From NCBI GenBank assembly GCA_001766655.1, contig MJCC01000013.1, positions 513,413 to 577,412 on the forward strand: 64,000 nucleotides of DNA. Reading direction: 5' to 3'. Position 1 is the stretch's first letter. Every line of letters begins with the position of its first letter. The notes beneath the pieces are model-generated. The model worked only from the letters and a program-made list of their open reading frames with translations, ran no database searches and was not told the origin of the DNA. Shown piece after piece: positions 29,461 to 39,284 of this stretch. The stretch is from Phytomonas francai. Taxonomy: Eukaryota > Euglenozoa > Kinetoplastea > Trypanosomatida > Trypanosomatidae. A program made the translations under genes and the position numbers.

Positions 29461-31959
29461 ATGAAGAAGAACAACGGCGACGCAAACCTGGTAAAACTAA
29501 AGGCCGAAGGTTATGGGAAAGCCAAGGCCATACAAGCACTCAAGGATGCTGGAGGCAATTATGACCTCGCCCTGAATATTCTTCGTCGGACAAAAGAGCT
29601 AGTCAAAAAGAGGCAGATCCATATCATACCCCAACCACCTTCTGTGACCACAGGCACGGAGGTGGAAACAGCTGAAAGTGAACCCGTCGTGAAAATACGC
29701 AAGCACCCATGCATAGTACGGTACAAGAAATGTAATTTCGGAGAAAAGTGTTACTTAAAGGACTTCCCTGGCGACACATGCATCAACCACTTCAATGGGA
29801 ACTGCATATATGGCGATATGTGTATCTATCGACACGCGATCGATGGTATTGACATCCGTAAATACCATTATCTATCGAAGGATCATGTTTCTAACGAAGA
29901 GAACGGGGTATTTCACAGTGCATCCGATTTTAATGCCACCCAATTTGCTTGCCATGCGTCGGATTCGGCGGGGCAGGGTTTTTCTTATAGCCCGCAATAT
30001 ATGACAGCTGAATTGGAGGCTTCATGTTTTAATGATACCCGTGAATCCTACCCGTCCTATACCGATGCCGTTCAGATGACGCGCCAGAACACCACTACCA
30101 GCGCACCTGAACATGCTACCCCCCCCCCCCCTTTAGTGGAAATGGTTAGACAGATGGCGCTTTCGCCTGGGCCTGAGTTATCAAAAGGTCAAGGGAAGGA
30201 ATATAGTATTAATTCAACAGAGGTCGCGCCTCTTCGAGCATATACGAACCGAATAAAAAAACATCCTTGTATTGAACAGCTTGGCAAATGCAGGTTTGGC
30301 AAGAATTGTTGGTATACTAACTATGATTCTGACGTTTGCATCTATTATCTTATGGGTCAGTGCAGGTTTCCGAGCGGGACTTGCCACTATCGACATGAAA
30401 TGTACAAAAACACAACAGAACTTAATGAAGCGGGGCCTGCGACGTCTATATTTATCCACAATACCAATTTTAGAATGCATGCCCCCCTTAAGAACCAAGC
30501 AGAGAAGTTTAACAACGAGTTTGACGACTCATTCCGAACCATTGAGGCGTCCACCACGCTTCTGCATCCAGAGCCGTTACAGTCGCGATTTCTCGCCATA
30601 AATACGGAAGAGGTTTCCCAGGAGCAGGTTGAAAATGCTGATGATGACAGTATCCACGACAAGTCCGAAAACCACGCCTTCGAGAGTAATGGTCCGACTG
30701 ACCTTACCCAGGATAACGCTATGGCGGTTACCTCCGAAAAAGAGCTGAATAGTCTTTTGCAGCTCGCAGATGTGTTCCCAGACACCGAACCATGGACGCT
30801 GTTAACTTTACTACGCTCAACAAACGGTGATCTCAATGAAGCTGCCCTAGTCGTAGAGAGGATAGAGTGTATGCCAGTGGAGGATCTAGACAAGGTGTTA
30901 TCTCAAGCCCTTGCCGAGGAGGAAGAGGAAGAAAGCGCCAAGGAGCGCAAGGAGCAGGAATCTACGAATAATTTCCTAACACTTCACACACTGTTTCCAA
31001 ACGTGGATTTGAACACGATTGAGGTGGTTCTGGAACGGAACAACAATGAACTTTCAGAGGCATATAAGACACTGTTGTGTTCACAGGAAAACATCCCTGG
31101 AATTAAGTATGGCACCATATGGTCTGGTAAGCTAACCCATGCCGAAACAATGCGTATGGAAAAGATCTGTAGCATGTTCCCTGATATTGAACGGAGCATC
31201 ATTTCTGACGTATTCGGCAGATCCAACAAGAACTCGAACGACACCATTACTTGCCTTAATGCGCTCACATCCGAGCTCCTTACCTTCGATGAGCGCGAGG
31301 CGCGGGGGAGGGAGGCGATGTGTTGGAATCCTCATCACGACACCGAGGGGAAGGCGTGCCCACCGGCGTCGCCGGGGCCACTTCCCGCCTCTCGTGAGGC
31401 TTCGCATGACCTTTCCACCGACTCTTTGCCGATTCTGAGCGGTCTGGAGGAGAATCTACACACGTACGGGGACTGGCGCCGCATTCGCAAGAGGAGCTAC
31501 GCGGTCAACTCATGCCGGATTCGCGTGCTCAGCCAGGCCACCGCGGCCTTCCTGCGTCGCGACGGCGCGACCGCGAAGATGTTGAGCAGAAAGGGCCGAG
31601 ATCTTGCGGCGGAGTACCAACGACTGAATCGTCTCGCGATGATCTCCTTGGAGCAGGAGCGATTGAAGAACGAACCCGTCATGATGCTCGATTTACACGG
31701 CTTCCACGTCGAGGAGGCCCTTGAGGTGCTCTCTCGTCGCGTTTGTCTTTGCTGCAAGAAGCGAATCCCACGGCTTACCATTATTACCGGCGAGGGGAAA
31801 CATAACCCAAGGGGTTACTCGGTTGTGTACAATGCTGTAATTCAGAACCTTAAAGAAGATCCATTTCTAATCGCCAGGACTCGTGTGGTCTCGATCGGAA
31901 GAGCCCTTGTTGAAGTCAGCATTAAATTTAATTCCAATTCCACGCCTTTACCCAGCTGA
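29461..31959 (+). CDS. CCCH zinc finger, CUE and SMR domain protein (N4BP2/Cue2-like)
   Basis: 832 residues with this order: UBA-like helix bundle (8-45); two duplicated zinc modules starting KHPC at 81 and about 266, each ending in a C-x7-C-x5/6-C-x3-H finger; a low-complexity stretch; three CUE-like domains near 430-465, 503-545 and 566-610 (motifs such as LADVFPDTEPWTLLTLL, LHTLFPNVDLNTIEVVL, ICSMFPDIERSIISDVF); a DUF1771-like helical hairpin (684-735); and a C-terminal SMR domain (741-825) with LDLHGFH and TGEGKH. CUE plus DUF1771 plus SMR is the layout of N4BP2 and yeast Cue2, the endonuclease of no-go decay that cuts mRNA at collided ribosomes. The added CCCH fingers would bind RNA. Catalytic DLHG and H residues look intact. 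Confidence 0.85.
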   Translation: MKKNNGDANLVKLKAEGYGKAKAIQALKDAGGNYDLALNILRRTKELVKKRQIHIIPQPPSVTTGTEVETAESEPVVKIRKHPCIVRYKKCNFGEKCYLKDFPGDTCINHFNGNCIYGDMCIYRHAIDGIDIRKYHYLSKDHVSNEENGVFHSASDFNATQFACHASDSAGQGFSYSPQYMTAELEASCFNDTRESYPSYTDAVQMTRQNTTTSAPEHATPPPPLVEMVRQMALSPGPELSKGQGKEYSINSTEVAPLRAYTNRIKKHPCIEQLGKCRFGKNCWYTNYDSDVCIYYLMGQCRFPSGTCHYRHEMYKNTTELNEAGPATSIFIHNTNFRMHAPLKNQAEKFNNEFDDSFRTIEASTTLLHPEPLQSRFLAINTEEVSQEQVENADDDSIHDKSENHAFESNGPTDLTQDNAMAVTSEKELNSLLQLADVFPDTEPWTLLTLLRSTNGDLNEAALVVERIECMPVEDLDKVLSQALAEEEEEESAKERKEQESTNNFLTLHTLFPNVDLNTIEVVLERNNNELSEAYKTLLCSQENIPGIKYGTIWSGKLTHAETMRMEKICSMFPDIERSIISDVFGRSNKNSNDTITCLNALTSELLTFDEREARGREAMCWNPHHDTEGKACPPASPGPLPASREASHDLSTDSLPILSGLEENLHTYGDWRRIRKRSYAVNSCRIRVLSQATAAFLRRDGATAKMLSRKGRDLAAEYQRLNRLAMISLEQERLKNEPVMMLDLHGFHVEEALEVLSRRVCLCCKKRIPRLTIITGEGKHNPRGYSVVYNAVIQNLKEDPFLIARTRVVSIGRALVEVSIKFNSNSTPLPS

Positions 31960-32713
31960 CACATGAATCCAATTATGCACGCTAGCGCATTTCGACGAAA
32001 CCGAAGACTTTGTTGTGTTGTCAGGGCCCAGCACCACGGGGTGGTGTGCGTATCAAGGGAGAGGACAACAACCAGGGGCTTGTGGGCGGAATCCCGGTCG
32101 TGAGGTGTGGGCCGATGAAGCGCAACGCCCCGCACTATCATTCCGTGCGACGAAGCAGTTGTCTACATTTATCTAGACCAAAGATTAAACATTTCAAGAC
32201 TGTTGTATCTTTTTTATTTTTTTTCCCCCATCAGATTTGCTGCGGTACGAGATAACCTTGTTTGCTAAGACATGCTAATTTTTTCCTTTCATTGTCTTGG
32301 AACTTGTCGTACATATATAAGTATAAATATACAAATGCTGAGCGAGTGAATGCCCTTTTAACAATAATTTCCAAGGGCTCGTGAATTAAATAGGTATGGT
32401 AACAACTAACTCGGTGCAACCCTAGGTGATCTTTTTCGTTTTTTTTTTTTTTAAAGGTTATAGATACGTATTAGTATCTTGAGAGGCCAAGTGTTCTTTC
32501 TTCTCGGCACAATCTAGTTGAGGATTAGTTTTTACAGTTATAACCCATTGACATTCCTACTTTCTAGTTTAAACTATTTCAATTACGGGATGCATTCGAG
32601 AGATATTCAATATGGATTCAAAGAAAATCATGAATTAGTATTCTATTTGCATTTTTAATTTATTTCCTATTCCTGATTTCTAAAAGTACTACAATTTTTT
32701 TTTTCCAATCCCA
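31960..32713. other. intergenic, AT-rich
   Basis: Holds a T-run (32439-32452) and no recognisable gene; it ends where the 398-bp repeat begins. Confidence 0.6.
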
Positions 32714-33111
32714 ACAGCTTGCAGTATGCGTAGCTGCTTGGACTTTGGAGTCTTGCTATTCTTACGGCTGCTGCCTCCTTCTTAATCATATCTTTGTCCT
32801 CATCAATGGAGGAGCCACGTGGGGGGAAAGCATGATTACCCAAAATGCAACTTGCTTCTTTTAAACTATAGGCAATTTTTGGTAAAAGGAGCCCGTGAAA
32901 TTTTTATTTTCCTACTTCTGACGCTTGGATTTAATGGTGTGCGTGAGAGGAAAGCGTTCTGATTTAGAACTTTTTCATTGTGAGTTTCTGATGCCTTAAC
33001 GTGAAAATTTGTATCGTTAAATTGACACGGTGCGGGAGGGGGTGGGGGTTGGGTAGCCTGCAACTGACGCTGAGGAATTGTTCTAGGTGGTTGCCGCCGA
33101 TCACTTTTCTC
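32714..33111. repeat. 398-bp direct repeat, copy A
   Basis: Identical base for base, at a constant offset of 10434, to 43148-43545, and ending here just before a pyrimidine tract and the LMW-PTP-like gene. On the minus strand it reads like protein: one frame with PPPPPAPCQFNDTNFHVK ending at a stop at 32866, and a second frame after it with SIDEDKDMIKKEAAAVRIA. One frameshift would join them. It looks like a displaced gene fragment or a mobile-element piece. I do not recognise the source. Confidence 0.9.
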
Positions 33112-33192
33112 CCTCTTTTTCTTCTTTTTACGGTTTACATACGCGTTAGGAAGGTACACCGGCGCACGTGTGTGTTTGGGCTCCGCATCGCG

Positions 33193-33933
33193 ATGACGAG
33201 TTGCCGGGGCGTGCTGATCGCCGGGGTGACCAATCGGGCGCGCACGCTGATGGCGGAGGCCCTGCTGCGCGCGCTGACGGCCGGCCGGGTGTTCATCGCG
33301 AGCGGGGGGGTGGCCCCGCACGGCCTCGTGCACCCCCTCGCGGTGCGCGCGATGGCGGAGGTTGGCGTGGATGTCGCGGGGCTCGTCCCCGGCTCGCTCG
33401 CGGCGGCGCGGCGGAAGAGCCGCACGTACGACGTCTACGTCAGCGTCGACGGGCCCTACGCGAACCGGCGCGCGGACCGCCGCCACCGCCGCCGCGCCGC
33501 GGCCGCCCACGAGGACGACGACGGCCGCGCGCTCTTCGCGGACGCGGGGCTGGCGATGGGGAGGCCGCCGCACTGGACCCTCGCGCGGGACGCCGCAGAC
33601 GCGCGGCCGCGGTGGAGCCTCTGGAGCCCGCGCGACCCCGCCATCTTCTACGAGAACTCCACGCGCAAGTTCCAGGACCACCTCTACGAAGGCGAGCCGC
33701 TCTTCATGCGGCTGGAGACGTGCGCGATGCGGGCGGACGCGAGGGTGTCGGAGCGCTGGGAGGTCGCCGAGGTCTCGGAGCCGTTCGCGATGGAGCGCGA
33801 GGACCAGCACCTCGAACGGTTTCGCCACGCTCGCGCGAAGCTGGCTGCGGAGTCCGTACGACTGCTTCGGCATCTGGAAGAATACTATGGTGAGAGGATG
33901 CTCGTTGATGATTCGTGCATTAAAAAATGCTGA
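33193..33933 (+). CDS. low-molecular-weight phosphatase/arsenate reductase-like protein, catalytic Cys missing
   Basis: 246 residues from the ATG at 33193; the frame continues upstream into the 398-bp repeat without an ATG. The start of the fold is clear: VLIAGVTNRARTLMAEALLRAL corresponds to VLFVCTGNSCRSPMAEALLRA, and VHPLAVRAMAEVGVDVAG matches the second helix. In the P-loop the nucleophilic Cys is Gly and the Ser after the Arg is Thr; near the end WEVAEVSEPF replaces the Asp-Pro general acid with Glu-Pro. An Arg/His/Asp-rich insert sits around residues 90-120. It is therefore probably a pseudophosphatase. GC is very high through the gene. Confidence 0.7.
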   Translation: MTSCRGVLIAGVTNRARTLMAEALLRALTAGRVFIASGGVAPHGLVHPLAVRAMAEVGVDVAGLVPGSLAAARRKSRTYDVYVSVDGPYANRRADRRHRRRAAAAHEDDDGRALFADAGLAMGRPPHWTLARDAADARPRWSLWSPRDPAIFYENSTRKFQDHLYEGEPLFMRLETCAMRADARVSERWEVAEVSEPFAMEREDQHLERFRHARAKLAAESVRLLRHLEEYYGERMLVDDSCIKKC

Positions 33934-34100
33934 AATGGGTACGCCAGGGCTCGAAATAGGTTCTGGGTCTCCCCGGGCGATAGCGGGATGGGGTAGGAGG
34001 GAGAGAGGTGGGTAGACGGATGAAAAGTGCATCTTAAATACATGTTTGGTTGACAACTACTGTTGCTTATCACAGTATCGCTCCCTATGGAAAACCTGAT

Positions 34101-34135
34101 TATTTCCTTTCACTTTCCTCGTCTTCGACTTGTAG
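34101..34135 (+). promoter_or_regulatory. probable trans-splice acceptor of the CWC21 gene
   Basis: A pyrimidine-rich tract (34101-34130) ends in TGTAG at 34131-34135, 29 bases before the start codon. This is the usual position of a spliced-leader acceptor. Confidence 0.5.
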
Positions 34136-34163
34136 AGCAAAGCAAGAACACGTTTAGCGGCGA

Positions 34164-34721
34164 ATGTACAACAACATCACGGCGGCCCCGGTGAAGGGCA
34201 GCGGCCTCAGCGGTTATGTCCAGCGTAGCAAGGCCATTGTGGGTACGCGCGCCGCTCGCATTAGCTCGGTCGGCGCCAACGAGGCGAAACCCCCTCAGGA
34301 GGCGGCGATCAACCCGCTGATGCTGATGCGATCGCAAAAGGAAAATCACGATATGGCGCTCCGGCTTCAGCTTCACAAGGCGATCCGTGCGGTGAGGCTG
34401 AAGGTGTACCTGTACAAAGAGGAGCGGTTGGCTTCTGGGGCCGATGGCCCTACGGTGGAGCGTGAGTGTGAGGAGTTGTACCGCTCCTTAATGGAGGTAG
34501 CGATGGAAAACCAGCGGGTAATTAAAAAGGCTGAAGAAAAAAAGACGGCCAGTCAATTTGCTGCAGCCTTTGGCGTGAAGGAAACTAGTGGGGTGATTGG
34601 TAGGGACTTTGATCGTGCGCGGCGTGAAGAGATTAAACAAACTGCGGAGGAGGAAAGAAGAAGGCAGCTGGAGAACCAACTCGCTGAGCGACTCAAAAAA
34701 GTACGACAGGAGAGCGAATAG
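34164..34721 (+). CDS. CWC21: pre-mRNA splicing factor CWC21/SRRM2-type
   Basis: 185 residues beginning MYNNITAAPVKGSGLSGYVQ, the hallmark N-terminus of CWC21 (family: MYNGIGL...G..GTNGYVQRN). A conserved LQLHKAIRAVRLKVYLYKEE segment (the cwf21 domain) follows at about 75-95 with helix to 125. The C-terminal half is Glu/Arg/Lys-rich coiled coil. CWC21 stabilises the active spliceosome next to PRP8. Kinetoplastids splice mostly in trans, so its presence fits spliced-leader addition. Confidence 0.88.
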   Translation: MYNNITAAPVKGSGLSGYVQRSKAIVGTRAARISSVGANEAKPPQEAAINPLMLMRSQKENHDMALRLQLHKAIRAVRLKVYLYKEERLASGADGPTVERECEELYRSLMEVAMENQRVIKKAEEKKTASQFAAAFGVKETSGVIGRDFDRARREEIKQTAEEERRRQLENQLAERLKKVRQESE

Positions 34722-35454
34722 GCAAGATGACTAACTGCGAAACTGCATGCCTTATTATCATTTTTATTTTTGCGTCGGAAAGGCCCATCCATTTTTTTCA
34801 GAATTTGAAAGAGACCATTAAGCTTGGGTGGGCGTTTGTCGGTTTGTGGGAACGCATATTATAAATTTCCGCATATCAGGGTCTGGAATGAGAGAGACCC
34901 GTTTTCCTGAGCTTTTCCCTGTTTATCGAAGATCACGGGTTTCACGATTCCCGACAAGGGGAGGGAGAGAAAGGGAGCGTTGCCTGACTACAATTTTAGC
35001 TTCTTCATATAATCACCTTTGTTGATGGCAATGTTCCTAACCCCCCCCCNNNNNCCCCCCCACCTTTCCTCCTTTCAACACCACATCGACATGAATTGCA
35101 TCGGGTGTAATGTTTCAGCTCCGTGCTAACCTCTGCTATAAGTGGAACTACCTTTAAGATTTTTACCCTCCTGTTGATTGGCAACCCTGACGGCTTGATG
35201 GATAATACCGTTTTCGAGTCTTGTGGACTCACATGAGGCTACCGCCGATGTGAGTGGACTCTAGTCAGATGACGTGTGCCCGAGACGACATTTGCTGTGG
35301 TCAGTACTGTAAATTCCACTATACCATACCGCAATGAGGGCGTGCTGAGTTTGGTTTAGGATTGCTTCTAGGGGTTCACCATGGGGAGAGCATGGTGTAA
35401 AAGGGTCAACAATCGATCAAAGGGACCTTCGCATTTCATTCAATGAATAAATAA

Positions 35455-35492
<38 letters not shown>

Positions 35493-35968
35493 CATGGTTT
35501 TAATACTCCTGTGCGATACCCCATTCACTATGTTGTGAACAGTTTATTATCGGATAGTTAATTGTGAGACCGTGCGTTACTAAGTTGGAAGTTACTTTTT
35601 ATTTGTTTATTCATATTTCATATCTTTCCACTTTTCGCAAGCGCTATTTTTTCTCAAGCGATTTGAGACAAGGGCACTTTTGTGCATCAGAAAAAGAAAC
35701 TAGTATTTGGCTGCTTGCGCACAAAATTGAGTGACAAGAAAGGCAGATTGAAGTTTTTAAAATTTCATATACTACTAGGCACAAACAGCATTCTGAAGTA
35801 GATAGTATTATTTTTTTTATTTGCCTCCTACTGATATTTTTATTTCTATTTTATCAGAAAAGTGTATGAAAATTATTCTGGAACGCTCTTTGCGCTCGCA
35901 TTTTTCTGTTTAGCTTTCATCTTTTGAGTCCAAAAATTTCATTTTTGGGACTCGGCGCTGCATTGGTC
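34722..35968. other. long intergenic region with short N gap and TA tract
   Basis: Contains a C-run interrupted by five N (35041-35063; N at 35050-35054), a TA tract at 35457-35487, and otherwise sequence without recognisable gene. Composition around 35070-35440 is more balanced than typical spacer; no open frame is convincing there. Confidence 0.6.
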
Positions 35969-37240
35969 ATGGGAGGCTGTTGCGGAATTGGGCATTCGGC
36001 TTCTAAGTCACGAGTAAACGACCAAAAAGGTGACATACAAGGGCCGAAAAAACCCAATAGTCGGTCATTCCGTTTTTCCGTGCTACTCAACCATGATACG
36101 AGGGAAAAAAACGACTCAGACAAAATATGCTCGTCAAATAGAAAGGAAAGTGCCCCCCCCATTGGCTCCAGTGCACACAAAGCAGAAAGAGTCAAATTAG
36201 AACAGGATAACAACAGTTCGCCATGTAGTAAAGTGCGATACTCGTCGCCACTCGAAATTGATTCTTTAATCGCGTTTAGACACCCCACATGGCATCGAGC
36301 GACGAAGGCTGTAGATGAGGATTCGATCGATACATTTCAGGTATCCTATTCCACGATCACCTCCCCTGACATTGACGATATTCCGACTGTCAATGTTAGC
36401 CAGCCCACGCAAAGCGCTGCCATGACGGATGCGAGCCTGCAGCAGCAGCCGCCGCGGCACCCCCACACCGTCTCCGACCTCACCAGCGAGTGCGACTACA
36501 CGCACAGCCTCGACCAGATGCCCCTTCACAGGCATCGAATGAACGTTCCGCACAGGGAGCCCGAGCGTCACACCGTAAACGTTGAGGCTAATATGCAGCA
36601 ACAATTGGTCGGCCTCATTTCATCAACCCGTCACCTCTTCCTAGCTCATTATTATAGGAAGCGGACCATGCTAACGCGTAGTCTTGTCCTTAAGCACATA
36701 GAGCTGATGATCACTATCTTAGAAAAGGAGGAATCCCTCCAACGGAATCATATAGAAACCATGTGTAATATGGAGGTTACTACTTTAGCCAACCAGACTC
36801 CGTCGTTAACGCAGACGAGCTGCGCAGGAGAGGGGATACGCCAGCAATTGCCTTTGGTAAAGTCTAGGAATACCAGCCAGTACGCCGTCTTCGAGTCAAT
36901 CTCCGCGGATTTTAGTTCTGCCAGCTTCTCCTCAGAGGAAAGCGTGGAGCCGCGTAATGGAAATTCGCAGGTGCCGCGGCTGGAGCGGGCCAACACGGCG
37001 CCTAGCGGCTTTCCAAGCCTAGGGAACACTTCCATCAGCAGCGGGAGCACCGCAGATGTCGGCTATTATACCAAAGATAAGGGCATTCGATGCATGGCAG
37101 CAGCGCTTCCCTTAAGATTTAGGGAGATCAAACAAGCGAAGAGCTTTGGGTGCTACGATGGACGCGCCAGCCAGCAGGAGCTTTCTTCCAATTCTCAGGC
37201 CATCTCAGTTCTCTCCAGTGTAAGAACTTTGGGATGCTAA
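35969..37240 (+). CDS. dually acylated protein, unknown (MGGCC start)
   Basis: 423 residues from the ATG at 35969; the frame runs a little upstream without ATG. The start MGGCCGIGHSAS fits N-myristoylation at Gly2 and palmitoylation at Cys4/Cys5, so the protein should sit on the flagellar or plasma membrane. Most of it is polar, Ser/Thr/Pro/Gln-rich and probably disordered; one helical patch lies near 210-260 (LISSTRHLFLAHYYRKRTML, then LVLKHIELMITILEKEE). No domain recognised. Confidence 0.65.
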   Translation: MGGCCGIGHSASKSRVNDQKGDIQGPKKPNSRSFRFSVLLNHDTREKNDSDKICSSNRKESAPPIGSSAHKAERVKLEQDNNSSPCSKVRYSSPLEIDSLIAFRHPTWHRATKAVDEDSIDTFQVSYSTITSPDIDDIPTVNVSQPTQSAAMTDASLQQQPPRHPHTVSDLTSECDYTHSLDQMPLHRHRMNVPHREPERHTVNVEANMQQQLVGLISSTRHLFLAHYYRKRTMLTRSLVLKHIELMITILEKEESLQRNHIETMCNMEVTTLANQTPSLTQTSCAGEGIRQQLPLVKSRNTSQYAVFESISADFSSASFSSEESVEPRNGNSQVPRLERANTAPSGFPSLGNTSISSGSTADVGYYTKDKGIRCMAAALPLRFREIKQAKSFGCYDGRASQQELSSNSQAISVLSSVRTLGC

Positions 37241-38152
37241 AACGTTAGTGGCTCGCTAAGCGCTTTCTAAAGGCGCTTTGCCGCATATTCACCCCCTCCC
37301 CCTCCATTGTTCCCGTTCCTTGTGGGCCAACAACAAAAAGGGAAAATACCCCCTTCGCCCTCTATAAAAGAAAGAAAATATCCAAAAGTTTCTTTGCTCA
37401 AGATAAAGGAATGAATATGATGCATGCAACCACTACGAGGGGAAAAAATGTAATCTACCCTCTAGAAAATAAAAATCTGTAATTTCCAGCAATATATTGA
37501 AGCGTATACCAAAGCATTGGTACAATTATAGAGCGCATTTCTTCTCTTGGACCTGAACCCTTTGTTATTATTATTACCACCTTCGCTCTTTTCCGTTGAC
37601 TTGGCGGCTGTATAGTGTAGAAGTAAATAGTAGATAGCTTTCTAAAAGTTTTTGGTGCTTTGTGGACACATAATTTTCCCCGAGGGACTATTTTCTATTG
37701 ATTGAAAAAGTATCTATCGATTTATCATCTTTTTTTTTTTTTTAAACCTTTTTAAAATTTCTTCATTACCAAATGATTTGATACAATCTTTATGGCTACA
37801 TGTGTAGTTCTCTTTTCAATGCTCATATTCATCATTTTAATTCTGTTTCCAAAGTATAGAAAATATTGTTTCCTACACACTATTATCTATGCCGAAAATA
37901 TTAACATATTGAGAGCATACATAATAACTATTGGAATCCTCTTGTAGCTGGGCTTTCCTTTATGATGTTTTTCTTTCTTCTCTATCATTTTACTTTCCCT
38001 TTTGGCACTTTATGAATAAAATTTTCTACATGTTCATACACGTACTTTAGTGATTTGATACAAAAAGGATATCAATTACATATATAGAAAGAGAAACGTG
38101 ATTTGAACGAAGCTTTTCGTCGCATCTACGTTTTGGCTCCAAAAGGTGTCTA
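37241..38152. other. long intergenic region, no gene seen
   Basis: 0.9 kb, AT-rich with T-runs (37729-37743). Nothing supported on either strand. Confidence 0.6.
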
Positions 38153-38383
38153 ATGTCCGTTAACTTGGATGCACTGTTAAAGAAGCCAGCACTATGTTAT
38201 ACGATTTTCAAGGAAACACACAAGGGCATACTTGAGGCAGCAGATGCGGGTTTCAATGTAGTTTTTTCTGAATGCACGTCTCGCAATGACAATAGTGATC
38301 TTGAAAAACATGACAAGCTCGCATTCCTGAGAGGTGACACCGTTGTGTATTTGGGTTTCGAGGCCACTATTGGATCTACATAG
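38153..38383 (+). CDS. Sm-fold protein, SmF/LSm6-like
   Basis: A 76-residue protein starting MSVNLDALLKKPALCYTIF. It has the Sm1 strand pattern KGILEAADAGFNVVFSECTS and an Sm2 motif AFLRGDTVVYLGF (family: xIRGNNVxYI). The very short length and the LRGD form fit SmF or LSm6 more than LSm8, but the paralogue is not certain. It would sit in a heptameric ring in snRNP or in the LSm2-8 ring, acting in splicing or mRNA decay. Confidence 0.7.
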   Translation: MSVNLDALLKKPALCYTIFKETHKGILEAADAGFNVVFSECTSRNDNSDLEKHDKLAFLRGDTVVYLGFEATIGST

Positions 38384-38689
38384 CAAACAATAAGAGCACT
38401 ATAGCTATCATTATTGTTTTTAATGTTCGGGTGATAATCGTGTTTTATTCTAACAGCGTTGTTCATGGGGTTTCCTAAACTGATGTTTAGTTCGAATTCC
38501 TCTCTCTTTCTCTTCCATTACTACTATATCATTTCTATTGTTTCAGAAGTATTTCTTATCAGGCCATATTCACTACAGTTCAACACCTACTGTAAAAATA
38601 TGTAACACGCCTCTTCGTCTTAATTTAGTAAATATAAATCTTATTCTATCTCTCGTATCCATACCAAAAAAAAAAAAAGGGGATAAAGA
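38384..38689. other. intergenic, no gene seen
   Basis: 306-base spacer with an A-run (38666-38678) just before the next start. Confidence 0.6.
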
Positions 38690-38935
38690 ATGCGTATCTT
38701 CGTCCACATTCGTGGTAAGATCATTGCTTTGCAATGTGGCGATGGCACTCAAGAGATTTCGTGGCTTGGGAATGCAGCTATGGTACACTATGACAGCAGC
38801 TTTGGCAAGCGGTACGGGGTGCCAATCTCCATCCGTAAAGAAGGTGGCGTTGCTTGCGACCCAGATGCGCTCATTTGTGATGTGTTGGATGATAATCAAC
38901 ACGTTTTTGCGGAGTTAGAAGATTCTGAGATGTAA
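38690..38935 (+). CDS. small conserved protein, ubiquitin-like look
   Basis: 81 residues starting MRIFVHIRGKIIALQCGDG, with WLGNAAMVHY and an acidic C-terminus. The opening strand, GDG turn and helix resemble a beta-grasp (ubiquitin-like) fold. It has no di-Gly C-terminus, so it is not a conjugated modifier. I have a sense of having seen similar flagellate proteins but cannot name the family. Confidence 0.6.
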   Translation: MRIFVHIRGKIIALQCGDGTQEISWLGNAAMVHYDSSFGKRYGVPISIRKEGGVACDPDALICDVLDDNQHVFAELEDSEM

Positions 38936-39284
38936 GAAGCATCGCGAAGCGACTCTACCGGTATGGGAGATTGTATTGTGTCGAATAGGGGTGTGTGGAT
39001 TGGATTTTTTTTCATACATGTAAAGGACATCTGCTCCCCAACACAACATAACAACAACCGGTACTCCCCTTGAATGTCATAAATACCTATAGCACCTTCA
39101 AGAATTACGTGCTATTTCTAATTTTTACGTTAATTGTTTCTTCTTCCTTATTTTACATTTCCCCCTTCCTTTAACTTTGGGTTTGCCTCAAAGGTGGTTA
39201 GGACCCTTTTCTTCACTTCACAATAGATCTAAAAATCAACCATTAATAAAGCGTCCTCAAGAACGGTGAGGTTCTGGCGATAGA
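38936..39284. other. intergenic, no gene seen
   Basis: 349 bases, AT-rich; pyrimidine-rich stretch around 39145-39175 could be the trans-splice region of the next gene. Confidence 0.55.

Noticed and set aside
32866..34056. 396-residue minus-strand ORF across the LMW-PTP-like gene
   Set aside because: It is the antisense shadow of a very GC-rich gene joined to the repeat; the plus strand has the family motifs.
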